DNA of 64,000 nucleotides. Source: Terriglobia bacterium. Lineage in GTDB: Bacteria > Acidobacteriota > Terriglobia > Terriglobales > Acidobacteriaceae. The DNA lies in NCBI GenBank assembly GCA_020073565.1, contig JAIQEY010000003.1:1-64000 (forward strand), written 5' to 3'. Numbering within the stretch: the stretch's first letter is position 1; every line of letters starts with the position of its first letter. Shown one piece after another: positions 40,836 through 51,571 of the stretch. The position numbers were made by a program, and so were the translations under genes. The notes under the pieces were generated by a model, which saw only the letters and a program-made list of their open reading frames with translations, was not told where the DNA came from and searched no databases.

Positions 40836-43727
40836 TCACTTGGAGGCTCCGGCTGAGATCGCGCTCTTCTTTGCTCCCGAGTTGCGCTCGGCTTGCACGG
40901 GCGAAACGCGCGTCCCTCCACGAGCGCTGATAATCGGCAGCGGCACGGAGACGTGTTCGTGGATCGACTGGCGCTCGTTATTGTCTTCAGGATTGAGTTG
41001 GCGGTAGGGACCGGTGATCTCCTGCGAGGCTTCGTCGGCTTTGAAACGTAGATAGCGCGCCTGATGTTCCTTGGCCATTTTCTCGTTGCCGAGTCCGTTG
41101 TAGCAGAGCATCAGGTTGTAGTGAGCCTGCAGGTCCTCCGGGTCGATCGTCAGCACTTGCTGCAGAACTTTGACGGCATCCGCATATTTCCGTTCGAGGA
41201 ACAACACGCGGCCAAGGTTGTTGAGCGCTACTCGGTCGCGCGGATACCCCGCCAGCACAATCTGCAAGTGTTCCGCAGCTTTGTCGTAATCGCCCGTAGC
41301 CTTCATCAGGGCGCCGTAGAAGAAATTCGTGCGCGCGAGCTTCGGATTAATGGCCAGCGCCTTCTCGAGAACCACGCGGGCGCGCGCAACATCGCCTTCC
41401 TGCAGAGCGGCGCGGCCGATGTTGACCCAGCCATCGGGATTCTGCGGGTCGATCTCGGTCACTTTTTCGAAGGCCGACTGCGCGGCTTTCAGATCTCCTT
41501 GCAATAACAAGCCGATGCCGTAGTCATTCCAGCGTTGCCAGTCTTCCTTGCTGAGCTGCGTTCTGGGCTCAGGCATGGGAGCATGGGCGGGCAACACACT
41601 CAGAGCAACTTGGTTTTCCGCCACAGTCACGATCGGCAGATCGGGGACTTTCGCTTCTTTGGCTGACACATCGGACTGGACAACGCTGGTCAGAATGTAG
41701 CGCGTGTCGTCGTGATCGGGCGTCACTTCGTGGGCAGGCTGTGTGGGATCGGGAACGGCGCGGAAAGAAAACTGCGTGCCCCACCACGCAAACTTCCGGT
41801 AGCAAAGGCGCGCGGTCAGGGTGATCTTGCCGCCCGTCTTCTCAGGGACTTTCATGCGGAAGTGCACGGTGTCGGCTGCTCCGGGAGGAATCAGGCGTAC
41901 ATACACAACCGCGCGCGTCGCCCAGGCGTTGCGCTTGTTGATGGGATGGCCGTGACCGTCTACTTGAAGCGAGCGATAGAAGTGCGCGCCTTTTTCGACT
42001 GGACCCTTGCCGCCATCTTCCGCCATGCCGCTCCAGAAGATGGTCTGGCCCCTGTCATCGACGCCCTTGAGTTCGAGCCAGGTATCGTAGGCGTCCACAG
42101 TGCCGCCGGGAAAAAAATGGCCGACGCGCTTGGTGCGCACGACCACGTCGACGCGCACGGTATCGCCGCGGCGGACGGTGGGCTGCACGCGATCGAGCGG
42201 GGCGGTGATGGGGGCGACCTCACCAGCCTCTCCGGGAGTGATTTTTGCCTCGGCTTCTTCTCCGACGGCGAACGTCGTGGACATTTCGCGCTGCGCGACC
42301 GCTCCAGCTTTGACTTCACGTTCCGGAGACAGCGCGAAAATATCGACCGTCAGCGCGCCGCTGGTGAGAAAGTTTTCCGTCACTTTCAACTGCTCGGCAT
42401 CCTCGTTCGCGGTGGGCAGAGCCGTGTTGGCCGCGGGAAAGCGGTGCGAGTGTACCTTGCCGGCGACGTTTCCCATATCGCTGGAAGGTTCGAGCGGCAT
42501 GTGGCAGTCGGGACACCCCTGCGGCTTCGGTGGATAGTAAAACGAGCGCGCGCCTTGTCCCGAAACGCCGCTGGCTTGCCAGTTGTCATACTCGTTGAAA
42601 CCGCGAATCCACCGGTAGTGATTGACCGGCACGTCGAGATGCACCTTGTGACACGCGGAACAGAATTCGGCCGTCTGATCGCGCATAAACGGCTTGAGGA
42701 AAACGCGGCGGTGGGGCTCGGGATTCAGCTTCGTTAAGATGTCGTGCAAATAGCGGATGACCGGGTTCTTGCTGGCGGCAAGCTCGTGCAGCTTGGGGTA
42801 TTCAAGGTGGAAATCCCCTTGCCCCATGGTGCTCTTCACGTCGGCAATGGCATGGCACATCATGCAGCCGAGGCCAGCCTGCGCCTCAGGGGTGTGGACA
42901 ATCTGCTTGATCGGCGTGTCCATCTTGCCGGCGTAGAGGACGGCGGGATCGTGGCAGCCGCCGCACCACTTCGAAGGCTTCGTGCCAACGACGTCCTGCA
43001 TGTATTCGATACTCTTGCGATACCACTGATTGTTGAAGGACGAGAAGTGGTGTGCTGAGCTGTACCACTGCTTGTAGATGTCTTCATGGCAGCGCTTGCA
43101 GGAATCCGACTCCATGAAGAACTTGCTGGGAATTTTCTGGCCGCCGTAAACTTGCGCGGAACTGGGGAAAAACGCGCCCGACGGGCCGTCACCTTCACCC
43201 TCCATGGTGTCGGGAGGCAAGGCCGGATTCTTGATGACGGTTCGCGTCAACCACCGGGATTCGCGCTGGTAGCGCGCCGCCCAGCTAACTGCGCCGAGCA
43301 CGGCAAGACAGACCGCTAGTCGCATGGCTGCATTTGAACTCAGCCAGCCGCGGCGTCCGAGGAACTCGGCGAGCAAGCAGCCAATTCCGATCACGCTGAT
43401 GATGATGTGCGCGTACAGCCAGCGGTACTCGCTGTGCGGCGTGCCCTTAAACACGAGCAGCACGCCGACCGCAGCCCCAGCCGCGATGAGCAGCCAGCCC
43501 GCCTTCCAAATGAAGTTCCCGTCTCTGAGCAAGCGCCATAGCAAAAGTACAAGAAGGATAGTCGCCAGGATTCCACCAAACACATGCATCACAATGGCGG
43601 CAGGATAAAGAAGATTGGCTTGCGGAAAGGGGTAGAGATAGGCCGCAGAAATCAGCAGGACGAAGATCAGCCCGCGCAGCAGTTTCTGTGTGAATGAGAG
43701 ATTCGAGACAGCCATTCGAGGCATCAC
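40836..43727 (-). CDS. Membrane-anchored five-haem cytochrome c with C-terminal TPRs
   Basis: Protein of 963 residues. Residues 1-150 contain four or more membrane helices (LIFVLLISAAYLYPF, AAIVMHVFGGILATILLVLL, WLLIAAGAAVGVLLVF, IIISVIGIGCLLAEFL). An extracytoplasmic region follows with five CxxCH haem sites at residues 210, 255, 288, 356 and 405 (CKRCH, CGGCH, CMMCH, CSACH, CPDCH), spaced like the cytochrome c554 family. Then a beta-rich domain to about 700, and TPRs at about 735-905 (NDYGIGLLLQGDLKAAQSAF, YDKAAEHLQIVLAGYPRD). The last roughly 25 residues (with RGGTRVSPVQ) are encoded by a dispersed repeat. It is first in transcription order of the cluster; an electron-transfer role is inferred. 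Confidence 0.9.
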   Translation of the reverse strand: MMPRMAVSNLSFTQKLLRGLIFVLLISAAYLYPFPQANLLYPAAIVMHVFGGILATILLVLLLWRLLRDGNFIWKAGWLLIAAGAAVGVLLVFKGTPHSEYRWLYAHIIISVIGIGCLLAEFLGRRGWLSSNAAMRLAVCLAVLGAVSWAARYQRESRWLTRTVIKNPALPPDTMEGEGDGPSGAFFPSSAQVYGGQKIPSKFFMESDSCKRCHEDIYKQWYSSAHHFSSFNNQWYRKSIEYMQDVVGTKPSKWCGGCHDPAVLYAGKMDTPIKQIVHTPEAQAGLGCMMCHAIADVKSTMGQGDFHLEYPKLHELAASKNPVIRYLHDILTKLNPEPHRRVFLKPFMRDQTAEFCSACHKVHLDVPVNHYRWIRGFNEYDNWQASGVSGQGARSFYYPPKPQGCPDCHMPLEPSSDMGNVAGKVHSHRFPAANTALPTANEDAEQLKVTENFLTSGALTVDIFALSPEREVKAGAVAQREMSTTFAVGEEAEAKITPGEAGEVAPITAPLDRVQPTVRRGDTVRVDVVVRTKRVGHFFPGGTVDAYDTWLELKGVDDRGQTIFWSGMAEDGGKGPVEKGAHFYRSLQVDGHGHPINKRNAWATRAVVYVRLIPPGAADTVHFRMKVPEKTGGKITLTARLCYRKFAWWGTQFSFRAVPDPTQPAHEVTPDHDDTRYILTSVVQSDVSAKEAKVPDLPIVTVAENQVALSVLPAHAPMPEPRTQLSKEDWQRWNDYGIGLLLQGDLKAAQSAFEKVTEIDPQNPDGWVNIGRAALQEGDVARARVVLEKALAINPKLARTNFFYGALMKATGDYDKAAEHLQIVLAGYPRDRVALNNLGRVLFLERKYADAVKVLQQVLTIDPEDLQAHYNLMLCYNGLGNEKMAKEHQARYLRFKADEASQEITGPYRQLNPEDNNERQSIHEHVSVPLPIISARGGTRVSPVQAERNSGAKKSAISAGASK

Positions 43728-43835
43728 CCCAGAAAACGCAGGTCGAAATCCCCACGAGTCCGACGGTCGATCAGTCTATTTCATCGAGTCCGGAGCGTTA
43801 ATAGTAGAAAACCATTAGAGCTGGCTCTTCTGCAT

Positions 43836-43885
43836 ATGGAGCGCCGGGCCGCCCCGCCCGACCGGACAGGCGAGACGTCCATCCT
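43836..43885. repeat. GC-rich palindromic repeat between amidase and cytochrome genes
   Basis: Reads GGAGCGCCGGGCCGCCCCGC, then CCGGACAGGCGAGACGTCC. The same family as 11531-11582 and 40895-40921. It lies between the minus-strand amidase stop and the cytochrome start, where a terminator or promoter would be expected. Confidence 0.55.
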
Positions 43886-43899
43886 AGGAATCAGCGCCG

Positions 43900-45318
43900 T
43901 CAGGTGAGTTGGATGGAAGGGCCGACCCAATCGCCTCTTGCCTGTTCCAGAGCCGCCGCGATTGCCAGGATCAGTTCTTCTTCCCACGGTCGTCCCACAA
44001 TCTGCACACCGATCGGCAGGCCTTCTTCGGAGAGGCCGATTGGAACTACGACGGCCGGGAAACCCAGCAGGTTGAACCACTCGCAGTAGCTCCAGGCGTC
44101 AAGATACTTCACGGTCTTGCCCTCGACGTTCCACTCCCGCTCACCGTGGCGGAAAGCTGGGATTGCGGCTGTGGGGCAAAGCAGCACAGGATACTTCCGC
44201 ATCTGGCGGAGAATCCGCTCGCGCACGTCGTCGCGGCCCAACCAGGTGGCCAGCAACGAGTCGCCGGAGTGGGCCGGCTCGGCAGAGGTCCAAGAGGAAA
44301 ATTCCCGCAAAATCGCGCTGAGTTCCGATTCGTGGCCGCGAAACATCGGGCCGAGGATCATGCCTCCGGCCGTGCCAAACAGTTTCCACCAGAGTTCTCG
44401 TGCTTCCTCGAGTCCGTCGGGCAGGAAGGATTCGACACGATATCCCGCCTCTTCGAGGGCGCTCGCGGATCGGCGCACAGCGTCGCGTGTTTCGGCGGTG
44501 ACCGGCGTCCGGCCATCATCCTCGAAGAAGCCAATGCCCACAGCTTTGACTTCCTCCTCGTGAATTTCACGAACCGGGACTGGAGCGGCACAAGGATCGC
44601 CATCGTCGGCACCGGCCATCGCGTTGAAGAGAACCTGCAAGTCCCCAACGGTGCGTGCCATCGGGCCGACCACGCCGAGCAAGGCGAACGGGCCGCCGGA
44701 CTTCGGAAAGTGTCCAGTTGAAGGAATACGTCCGGGTGTTGGCTTGAGTCCACAGATTCCACAGAAATGCGCGGGTTCGCGGATTGATCCGCCACCGTCG
44801 CTGCCCACGCCACCGGCGGAGAGTCCGGCGGCGATGGCGGCCGCTTCCCCGCCGCTGGATCCTCCTGCGGTGCAAGTCAGATCCCAGGGGTTGTTTGTTC
44901 TGCCATATATAAGGTTGTCGGTTTCCCATGCCATGAGCAACTCGGGTGTGTTAGTGACGCCGAGAATCACGGCTCCGGCCGCTCGCAAACGTGCGACCAG
45001 GGGCGCATCTTCAGCTGCGATGTATCCGGAGCGCAAGCGTGTGCCCGCCTCCGAGCGATGACCACCAACATCAATCGAGCTTTTGATCGAGAGCGGAACA
45101 CCGTGCAACGGCCCGAGATCGGCTCCCCGAAGAACCGCCTTCTCGGCCTCCTGGGCCTGAGCCAACACCAGTTCGGGCTTCCAGTCGACGATGGCGTTCA
45201 GCGTTGGATTGAGGCGCTCGATGCGGTCGAGGTGAAGGCGAGCCACCTCGACCGCTGATATGTCTTTCTTGCGGATCTGTGCGGCGATGTCTCGTGCGGA
45301 AGAGAAACTTGCTGTCAT
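43900..45318 (-). CDS. Amidase (amidase signature family)
   Basis: Amide hydrolase with a Ser-cisSer-Lys catalytic triad; cytoplasmic. The Lys is in HGVPLSIKSSIDVGG, the cis-Ser in TAGGSSGGEAAAIAAG and the nucleophile Ser in GSDGGGSIREPAHFCG. The 472 residues from ATG 45318 match the family; an upstream ATG at 45345 adds nine residues with no support. Specificity is not clear: it resembles GatA but lacks GatB/GatC neighbours, so it is better called a general amidase. A repeat-rich gap separates it from the FNR-like regulator. Confidence 0.92.
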   Translation of the reverse strand: MTASFSSARDIAAQIRKKDISAVEVARLHLDRIERLNPTLNAIVDWKPELVLAQAQEAEKAVLRGADLGPLHGVPLSIKSSIDVGGHRSEAGTRLRSGYIAAEDAPLVARLRAAGAVILGVTNTPELLMAWETDNLIYGRTNNPWDLTCTAGGSSGGEAAAIAAGLSAGGVGSDGGGSIREPAHFCGICGLKPTPGRIPSTGHFPKSGGPFALLGVVGPMARTVGDLQVLFNAMAGADDGDPCAAPVPVREIHEEEVKAVGIGFFEDDGRTPVTAETRDAVRRSASALEEAGYRVESFLPDGLEEARELWWKLFGTAGGMILGPMFRGHESELSAILREFSSWTSAEPAHSGDSLLATWLGRDDVRERILRQMRKYPVLLCPTAAIPAFRHGEREWNVEGKTVKYLDAWSYCEWFNLLGFPAVVVPIGLSEEGLPIGVQIVGRPWEEELILAIAAALEQARGDWVGPSIQLT

Positions 45319-45370
45319 GAAATGAATGAAATGCCCGAGAACCAAGCCCCAGGGGGGCGATCCAGCTTAG

Positions 45371-45426
45371 CCCAGCGCTTCAGCGCTGGGAGAAAGTGGA
45401 AGACGTGATTCAAGTCCCGGAGGGAC
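45371..45426. repeat. Palindromes of the GTCCCnnnGGGAC / CCCAGCGCT family
   Basis: CCCAGCGCTTCAGCGCTGGG at 45371-45390 is a 9-bp stem with loop TC. GTCCCGGAGGGAC at 45414-45426 is a 5-bp stem. The same two modules recur together at 59402-59511 and 63457-63628. They sit between the amidase and regulator genes. Confidence 0.7.
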
Positions 45427-45529
45427 GACCCAGTTCTACCACGCACGCTACGACATTGCGCCACCCCACATCAAGGGCGAGATTCTATCAGCAGCCTGTC
45501 AGGATATAGGAAGAAGTGAAAAACAGCCC

Positions 45530-46246
45530 TCAGGCGCCGATCAACTTCTCCAACGCTGCCCGGTTTGTGATCATCAGAGTCGAGCCGCGCAGTTGCGCGA
45601 ACTGCTTATCGCGGAACTCGCCGAGCACGCGCGTGACGGTTTCGCGGGAGGTGCCGATCAGCTGCGCAATCTCCTCGTGCGTGAGAGCAATCTTGATCCG
45701 GATGCCGTCCTTGGTCTGCTCTCCGTCGCTGGCCCACTCCAGAAGCAGGCGCGCAAGCTTCTCGGAAACCGAGTGCGAGAGTCCAAGCGAACGGATCATC
45801 TCATAGGCGCTCTGGCAGTTCTGGCTCAGGTGATGCGCGGCGCTGAGACAGGCTTCGGCATGATTCTGAAGAAATTTCAGGAAGTCGTCGCGCTTGATGA
45901 AATCCAGCTGACAAGGTTGCAAAGTCTCAGCCGTTAACTCGTAGGGTTTGCCCGACACCGTGCCATGGAGCCCCAGCACTTCTCCCGCTTGGGCGATGCG
46001 AAGAATCAAGGTCTTGCCGTCGCGCGAGGTCGTGGTCAGTTTTACGCGCCCACTGCAAACGATGTAGATGCCACGCGGTGCCTGGCCTTCCACGAACAAC
46101 ACCGCTCCCTGGGGAAAGGCGCTGGCGTACTTAACTCTTTCCAGGTCTTCGATCGACGACTTGGGGAGGTCGCAAAAGAATCCGGAATGGCGGAGTTTGC
46201 ATAAAACGCAACTCTCCGTGATCTGCAGCCCGTAGGGCGAACTCAT
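45530..46246 (-). CDS. Crp/Fnr family transcriptional regulator
   Basis: DNA-binding regulator of 238 residues. N-terminal cysteines ESCVLCKLRHSGFFCDL suggest an FNR-like [4Fe-4S] or redox sensor. The cyclic-nucleotide-binding beta-roll spans about residues 35-130 (VLFVEGQAPRGIYIVCSGRV), followed by the dimer helix and a HTH_Crp domain with LTHEEIAQLIGTSRETVTR as helix-turn-helix. The ATG at 46246 places the Cys motif close to the N-terminus as in FNR; 46261 is an alternative. Targets are unknown. It is divergent from the small secreted protein gene and may respond to oxygen or NO. Confidence 0.93.
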   Translation of the reverse strand: MSSPYGLQITESCVLCKLRHSGFFCDLPKSSIEDLERVKYASAFPQGAVLFVEGQAPRGIYIVCSGRVKLTTTSRDGKTLILRIAQAGEVLGLHGTVSGKPYELTAETLQPCQLDFIKRDDFLKFLQNHAEACLSAAHHLSQNCQSAYEMIRSLGLSHSVSEKLARLLLEWASDGEQTKDGIRIKIALTHEEIAQLIGTSRETVTRVLGEFRDKQFAQLRGSTLMITNRAALEKLIGA

Positions 46247-46422
46247 ACGTGACACCCACACCTACAACTGAATCTTAGCACCCCGTTAGCTTCTGGTAAA
46301 GGCGCCGATAGCCGCCAATGCGGCTGTTCGGGCAGTTGCCGCAGCCCGCTATCATCTGCAATCGAAATCCATCATCGCCCATTGCTACTTGCGCTTGAGA
46401 GTCCCCGCCCGCACAATGGAAT

Positions 46423-46830
46423 GTGAGCTTCAGGTTAGCGGTCATTCTGTTCTTATTCCTGCCCTTTGCAAGCTGGGGCGGCCCCCGGCATTCTGCCAAA
46501 CCAGCGGCGCTCAACGACCCAGGGTATGTATTCGCACTGGGAACGGCAAACCGATTTCTCCACGCATGGCAAACGGGCGATCTCGAAAACGGAATGGTCC
46601 TGCTCAGTGACCACGTGCGCCGCTCCCATAACTCCGAAAGCCTTGAGCAGTCTTTCTCCGGCGCCTCGGACCGGGCGTATGAAATTAACCGCGGCCAGGG
46701 ACACCCGGGACGCTACCGCTTTCCCGTTGTGCTCGTAACCAAAACGGGAGAACTTCACCGCACCTTCTCCGAGATAATCGTCGTCAACACTGGAAAGAAT
46801 GACTGGGTGGTAGATAAACTACCCTGGTAA
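46423..46830 (+). CDS. Small secreted protein, unknown function
   Basis: Protein of 135 residues with a clear signal peptide (LAVILFLFLPFASWGG). The mature part is a compact alpha+beta domain (FLHAWQTGDLENGMVLLSDH, RYRFPVVLVTKTGELHRTFS, VVNTGKNDWVVDKLPW) reminiscent of NTF2/SnoaL-like folds, a weak structural impression only. GTG start with GGAATG just upstream. It lies 67 bp upstream of the beta-oxidation gene on the same strand and may be co-transcribed, though no functional link is evident. Confidence 0.7.
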   Translation: MSFRLAVILFLFLPFASWGGPRHSAKPAALNDPGYVFALGTANRFLHAWQTGDLENGMVLLSDHVRRSHNSESLEQSFSGASDRAYEINRGQGHPGRYRFPVVLVTKTGELHRTFSEIIVVNTGKNDWVVDKLPW

Positions 46831-46897
46831 GGCTCTTCTTCTTGTCCGCATCGGTTCATTGCAGTCGGTCGTAGCATCATCGCGGGAGTGAGCATTC

Positions 46898-49321
46898 ATG
46901 AAAAAAATAAATAAAGTTGCCATCCTGGGCGCCGGCACCATGGGCGCACGCATCGCAGCACACTTCGCCAATGCCGGTGTGCCATCCTTCCTGCTGGATA
47001 TCGTTCCGCCGGATGCCGACGGCCCGGCGCGCAATAAAATCGCCGCCGCTGGACTGGACGGCGCCCGCAAGTCGAAACCGGCTGCATTCTTCGAGGCGTC
47101 GCTCGCAAGACTGGTTACGATCGGCAATTTCGAAGACGACTTGAAACACCTGGCTGACGTCGACTGGATCATCGAAGCCGTCGTCGAGAACCTGGAAATC
47201 AAGCGTTCCTTACTGAAGAAAGTGGAAGCCGTGCGCAAGCCCGGCTGCATCGTCACTACCAACACCAGCGGGCTGCCCGTAGGCAAAATCGCCGAAGGAT
47301 TCTCGGACGATTTCCGCTGGGCGTGGTTCGGCACGCATTTTTTCAATCCACCGCGCTACATGCGCCTGCTGGAAATCATTCCCACACCGGAAACCGATCG
47401 CGCCGCGCTCGAGGCCATCGCTCACTTCTGCGACGTGCGCCTGGGCAAAGGCGTGGTCTTCGCCAAAGACACGCCCAACTTCATCGGCAATCGGATCGGC
47501 ACGTTTTCCGTCCTCAATGCCATGCGCCTCATGCAGGAGATGGATCTCACCATCGAAGAGGTCGACGCGCTCACCGGACAAGCCGTGGGCTGGCCCCGCT
47601 CCGCCACCTTCCGCACCATGGACCTCGTCGGCCTCGACATTCTGAGCCACGTGGTCGGCAACATGACCGCGAACGTGCACGACGAGCGCAGCGATCTGCG
47701 CTTGCCCGATTTCTTCGGCCAGATGCTGCAGCGCAAATGGCTGGGCGACAAAACCAAAGGCGGCTTTTACAAAAAAGTGAAGGGCGGCGAGGGCAAAGAG
47801 GACGAGCGCCTAGCGCTGAACTGGAAAACGCTTGAATACCACCCGCGGCAGAAGCCAAAGTTCGCCGCGCTCGACATGGCGAAGAACATCGAAGACACGC
47901 GTGCACGCCTGCGTACGCTGCTGGGACTAGAAGGCGGGGGCCCGCAGAAGGGCGACAAGGCCGGAGCCTTCCTCTGGTCCGCACTCTCGGATCTGTGGAC
48001 CTACTCCGCCAACCGCGTGCCCGAAATTTCCGACTCGATTGTTGAAATCGATCGCGCCTTGCGCCTCGGCTTCAACTGGGAACTCGGTCCCTTCGAGCTT
48101 TGGGATGCTGCCGGGGTCGAAGCGACCGTCGCCCGCATGAAAAAAGAGGGCAAGCCGGTGGCGCCCAATGTCGAGCGGCTGCTCGCCAACGGACAAAAAT
48201 CCTGGTACATCGACGATCCAAAATCACCCGCGGGACGAAAGTACTGGGAACTGGGCACGGAGAGCTGGGAACCGATTCAAGTCCCGACGGGCGTCTGGTC
48301 GGTCGAGGTCGCGAAGAAATCCAATGGCGTAGTCAAGAAAAATTCCGGCGCCTCCCTCGTCGACCTGGGAGATGGCGTCGCCTGCATTGAGTTCCACTCG
48401 AAGATGAATGCGTTAGGCGCCGACATCATCTCCCTGATCACGCAAACCCTCAAGCACGGCGGCCCCGGCGATGCCTTTGACGCCTTCGTCATAACGAACG
48501 AGGCGACGAATTTCTCGGTGGGCGCCAACCTCATGCTGCTGCTCATGTCCATACAGGAAGACGAGTGGGACGAGATCGACCTCGCCATCCGTCAATTCCA
48601 GGGCATGACGCAAGCCATCAAATTCTCTCCCAAGCCAGTGGTCATCGCACCGTTCGGCCTCACTCTCGGTGGAGGCTGCGAAATTTCGCTCCACGCCGCC
48701 GCCCGCCAGCCGCATGCTGAACTCTACATGGGACTGGTCGAAGTCGGCGTAGGCCTGCTCCCCGGCGGCGGAGGCTGCAAGGAGATGCTGCTGCGAGCAG
48801 TCGACAGTGCGTATTCCATCCGCCCGGACGCAAAGGGAGACTCGGTCGAGTTGCTGGAGGCGATGAAGAAAACGTTCGAGACCATAGCCACGGCCAAGGT
48901 CGCAACCTCAGCGCACGAGGCACGGGGCCTTGCCTTTCTCCGTAATTCCGACCGGATCACGATGAATCGGGAGCGCGTCCTCTCCGATGCCAAGACTCGT
49001 GCGCTGGAACTGGTGCGAGCGACCTATGAGCCTCCCATTCCTCGCACCGACATTCCTGCGCCCGGCGAGAATATTTTCGCGGCGCTCAAAACGGGTGTCT
49101 ATCTGATGCGGCAGGGCGGCTACATCAGCGATCACGAACAAAAACTGGGAACGAAGATCGCCGAGGTTCTGTGCGGCGGGAATGTCACGCCCGGCACACC
49201 CGTCAGCGAGCAATATGTGCTCGACCTGGAGCGCGAGGCTTTCAAGTCGCTGTGCGGAGAAAAGAAGACGCAGGAGAGAATCCAGTTCACGTTGAAGACA
49301 GGCAAGACCCTGCGGAACTAG
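46898..49321 (+). CDS. 3-hydroxyacyl-CoA dehydrogenase / enoyl-CoA hydratase (FadN type)
   Basis: Beta-oxidation enzyme of 807 residues; cytoplasmic. N-terminal 3-hydroxyacyl-CoA dehydrogenase (NAD motif KVAILGAGTMGARIAAHFAN, active region GTHFFNPPRYMRLLEIIP, C-domain NFIGNRIGTFSVLNAM), then a second helical domain and a crotonase-like domain from about residue 500 (PKPVVIAPFGLTLGGGCEIS, GLVEVGVGLLPGGGGCKEML). The order dehydrogenase first, hydratase last, is that of FadN rather than FadB. The usual thiolase and acyl-CoA dehydrogenase partners do not follow; the next gene is a DoxX protein on the other strand. The start at ATG 46898 is certain from the Rossmann motif. Confidence 0.93.
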   Translation: MKKINKVAILGAGTMGARIAAHFANAGVPSFLLDIVPPDADGPARNKIAAAGLDGARKSKPAAFFEASLARLVTIGNFEDDLKHLADVDWIIEAVVENLEIKRSLLKKVEAVRKPGCIVTTNTSGLPVGKIAEGFSDDFRWAWFGTHFFNPPRYMRLLEIIPTPETDRAALEAIAHFCDVRLGKGVVFAKDTPNFIGNRIGTFSVLNAMRLMQEMDLTIEEVDALTGQAVGWPRSATFRTMDLVGLDILSHVVGNMTANVHDERSDLRLPDFFGQMLQRKWLGDKTKGGFYKKVKGGEGKEDERLALNWKTLEYHPRQKPKFAALDMAKNIEDTRARLRTLLGLEGGGPQKGDKAGAFLWSALSDLWTYSANRVPEISDSIVEIDRALRLGFNWELGPFELWDAAGVEATVARMKKEGKPVAPNVERLLANGQKSWYIDDPKSPAGRKYWELGTESWEPIQVPTGVWSVEVAKKSNGVVKKNSGASLVDLGDGVACIEFHSKMNALGADIISLITQTLKHGGPGDAFDAFVITNEATNFSVGANLMLLLMSIQEDEWDEIDLAIRQFQGMTQAIKFSPKPVVIAPFGLTLGGGCEISLHAAARQPHAELYMGLVEVGVGLLPGGGGCKEMLLRAVDSAYSIRPDAKGDSVELLEAMKKTFETIATAKVATSAHEARGLAFLRNSDRITMNRERVLSDAKTRALELVRATYEPPIPRTDIPAPGENIFAALKTGVYLMRQGGYISDHEQKLGTKIAEVLCGGNVTPGTPVSEQYVLDLEREAFKSLCGEKKTQERIQFTLKTGKTLRN

Positions 49322-49390
49322 ACGCTTCGTTCCCGCCGATTCCAGCCGAACGCGCAGCCCGCGCTTTCCGCTCTCGGATCGCGCAGGGGT

Positions 49391-49828
49391 TCAGTCCGTC
49401 AAGGCCCGGTCAACAGAGTACGCGCCCGCGCCGCGCACCAGTAAGATAGCCGCGACGGCGATGGCCAGCAGATGATATTCGTATCCCTCGCCTTTCTGGG
49501 TGCCCGCCCAGTTCATGAAAAACCCGTTCGGCAGGTGGACCAGGAAGATCGCGCCTATCATCTCGACGCCAATTCCCAGGGCGGCGATTCGCGTCAGGAA
49601 TCCGACAATCAGCCCCAGGCCGCCAAAGAATTCGGTGCAGATAATCAGAAAGGCGACGGCCGCCGGCATTCCCATGTGCGTAAAGAATCCCATGGTGCCG
49701 TGAAATCCATAACCGCCAAACCAGCCGAGCATCTTCTGCCCTCCGTGCGCGAAGAACACCACTCCTAAAACCAGCCGCAGAGTCGTCAAACTCACATCCT
49801 GGGTTGTCGCAACCAGTCTCTGGAACAT
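49391..49828 (-). CDS. DoxX family membrane protein
   Basis: Integral membrane protein of 145 residues with four helices, DoxX/SURF4-like. Markers: LRLVLGVVFFAHGGQKMLGW, FFTHMGMPAAVAFLIICTEF, RIAALGIGVEMIGAIFLVHL and YEYHLLAIAVAAILLVRGAG. In other bacteria DoxX proteins are linked to thiosulfate:quinone reduction or thiol stress responses; nothing nearby specifies which. It is convergent with the FadN-type gene and divergent from thiC. Confidence 0.9.
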   Translation of the reverse strand: MFQRLVATTQDVSLTTLRLVLGVVFFAHGGQKMLGWFGGYGFHGTMGFFTHMGMPAAVAFLIICTEFFGGLGLIVGFLTRIAALGIGVEMIGAIFLVHLPNGFFMNWAGTQKGEGYEYHLLAIAVAAILLVRGAGAYSVDRALTD

Positions 49829-50044
49829 CTCATGCCTCCGTGGGGATCACAAATTCCCTATTTGTCGTTATAACAACTATTCTACTTCGATCGCGGACTG
49901 CCCGAACCGGATTCACTTTTTGCGAACGCCATCACTATACGCTTGCGTGGAAATAAGGGCTGCGGCCAACTTCGCAGATCAAGGCTGACTGGTGTGCTCG
50001 CCGGTCCGCACAAGAAAGGTCGGCACCGATTCTCCGGCGTATAA

Positions 50045-51550
<1,506 letters not shown>

Positions 51551-51571
51551 CTCGTGTCGCGGGCTAGTGGC

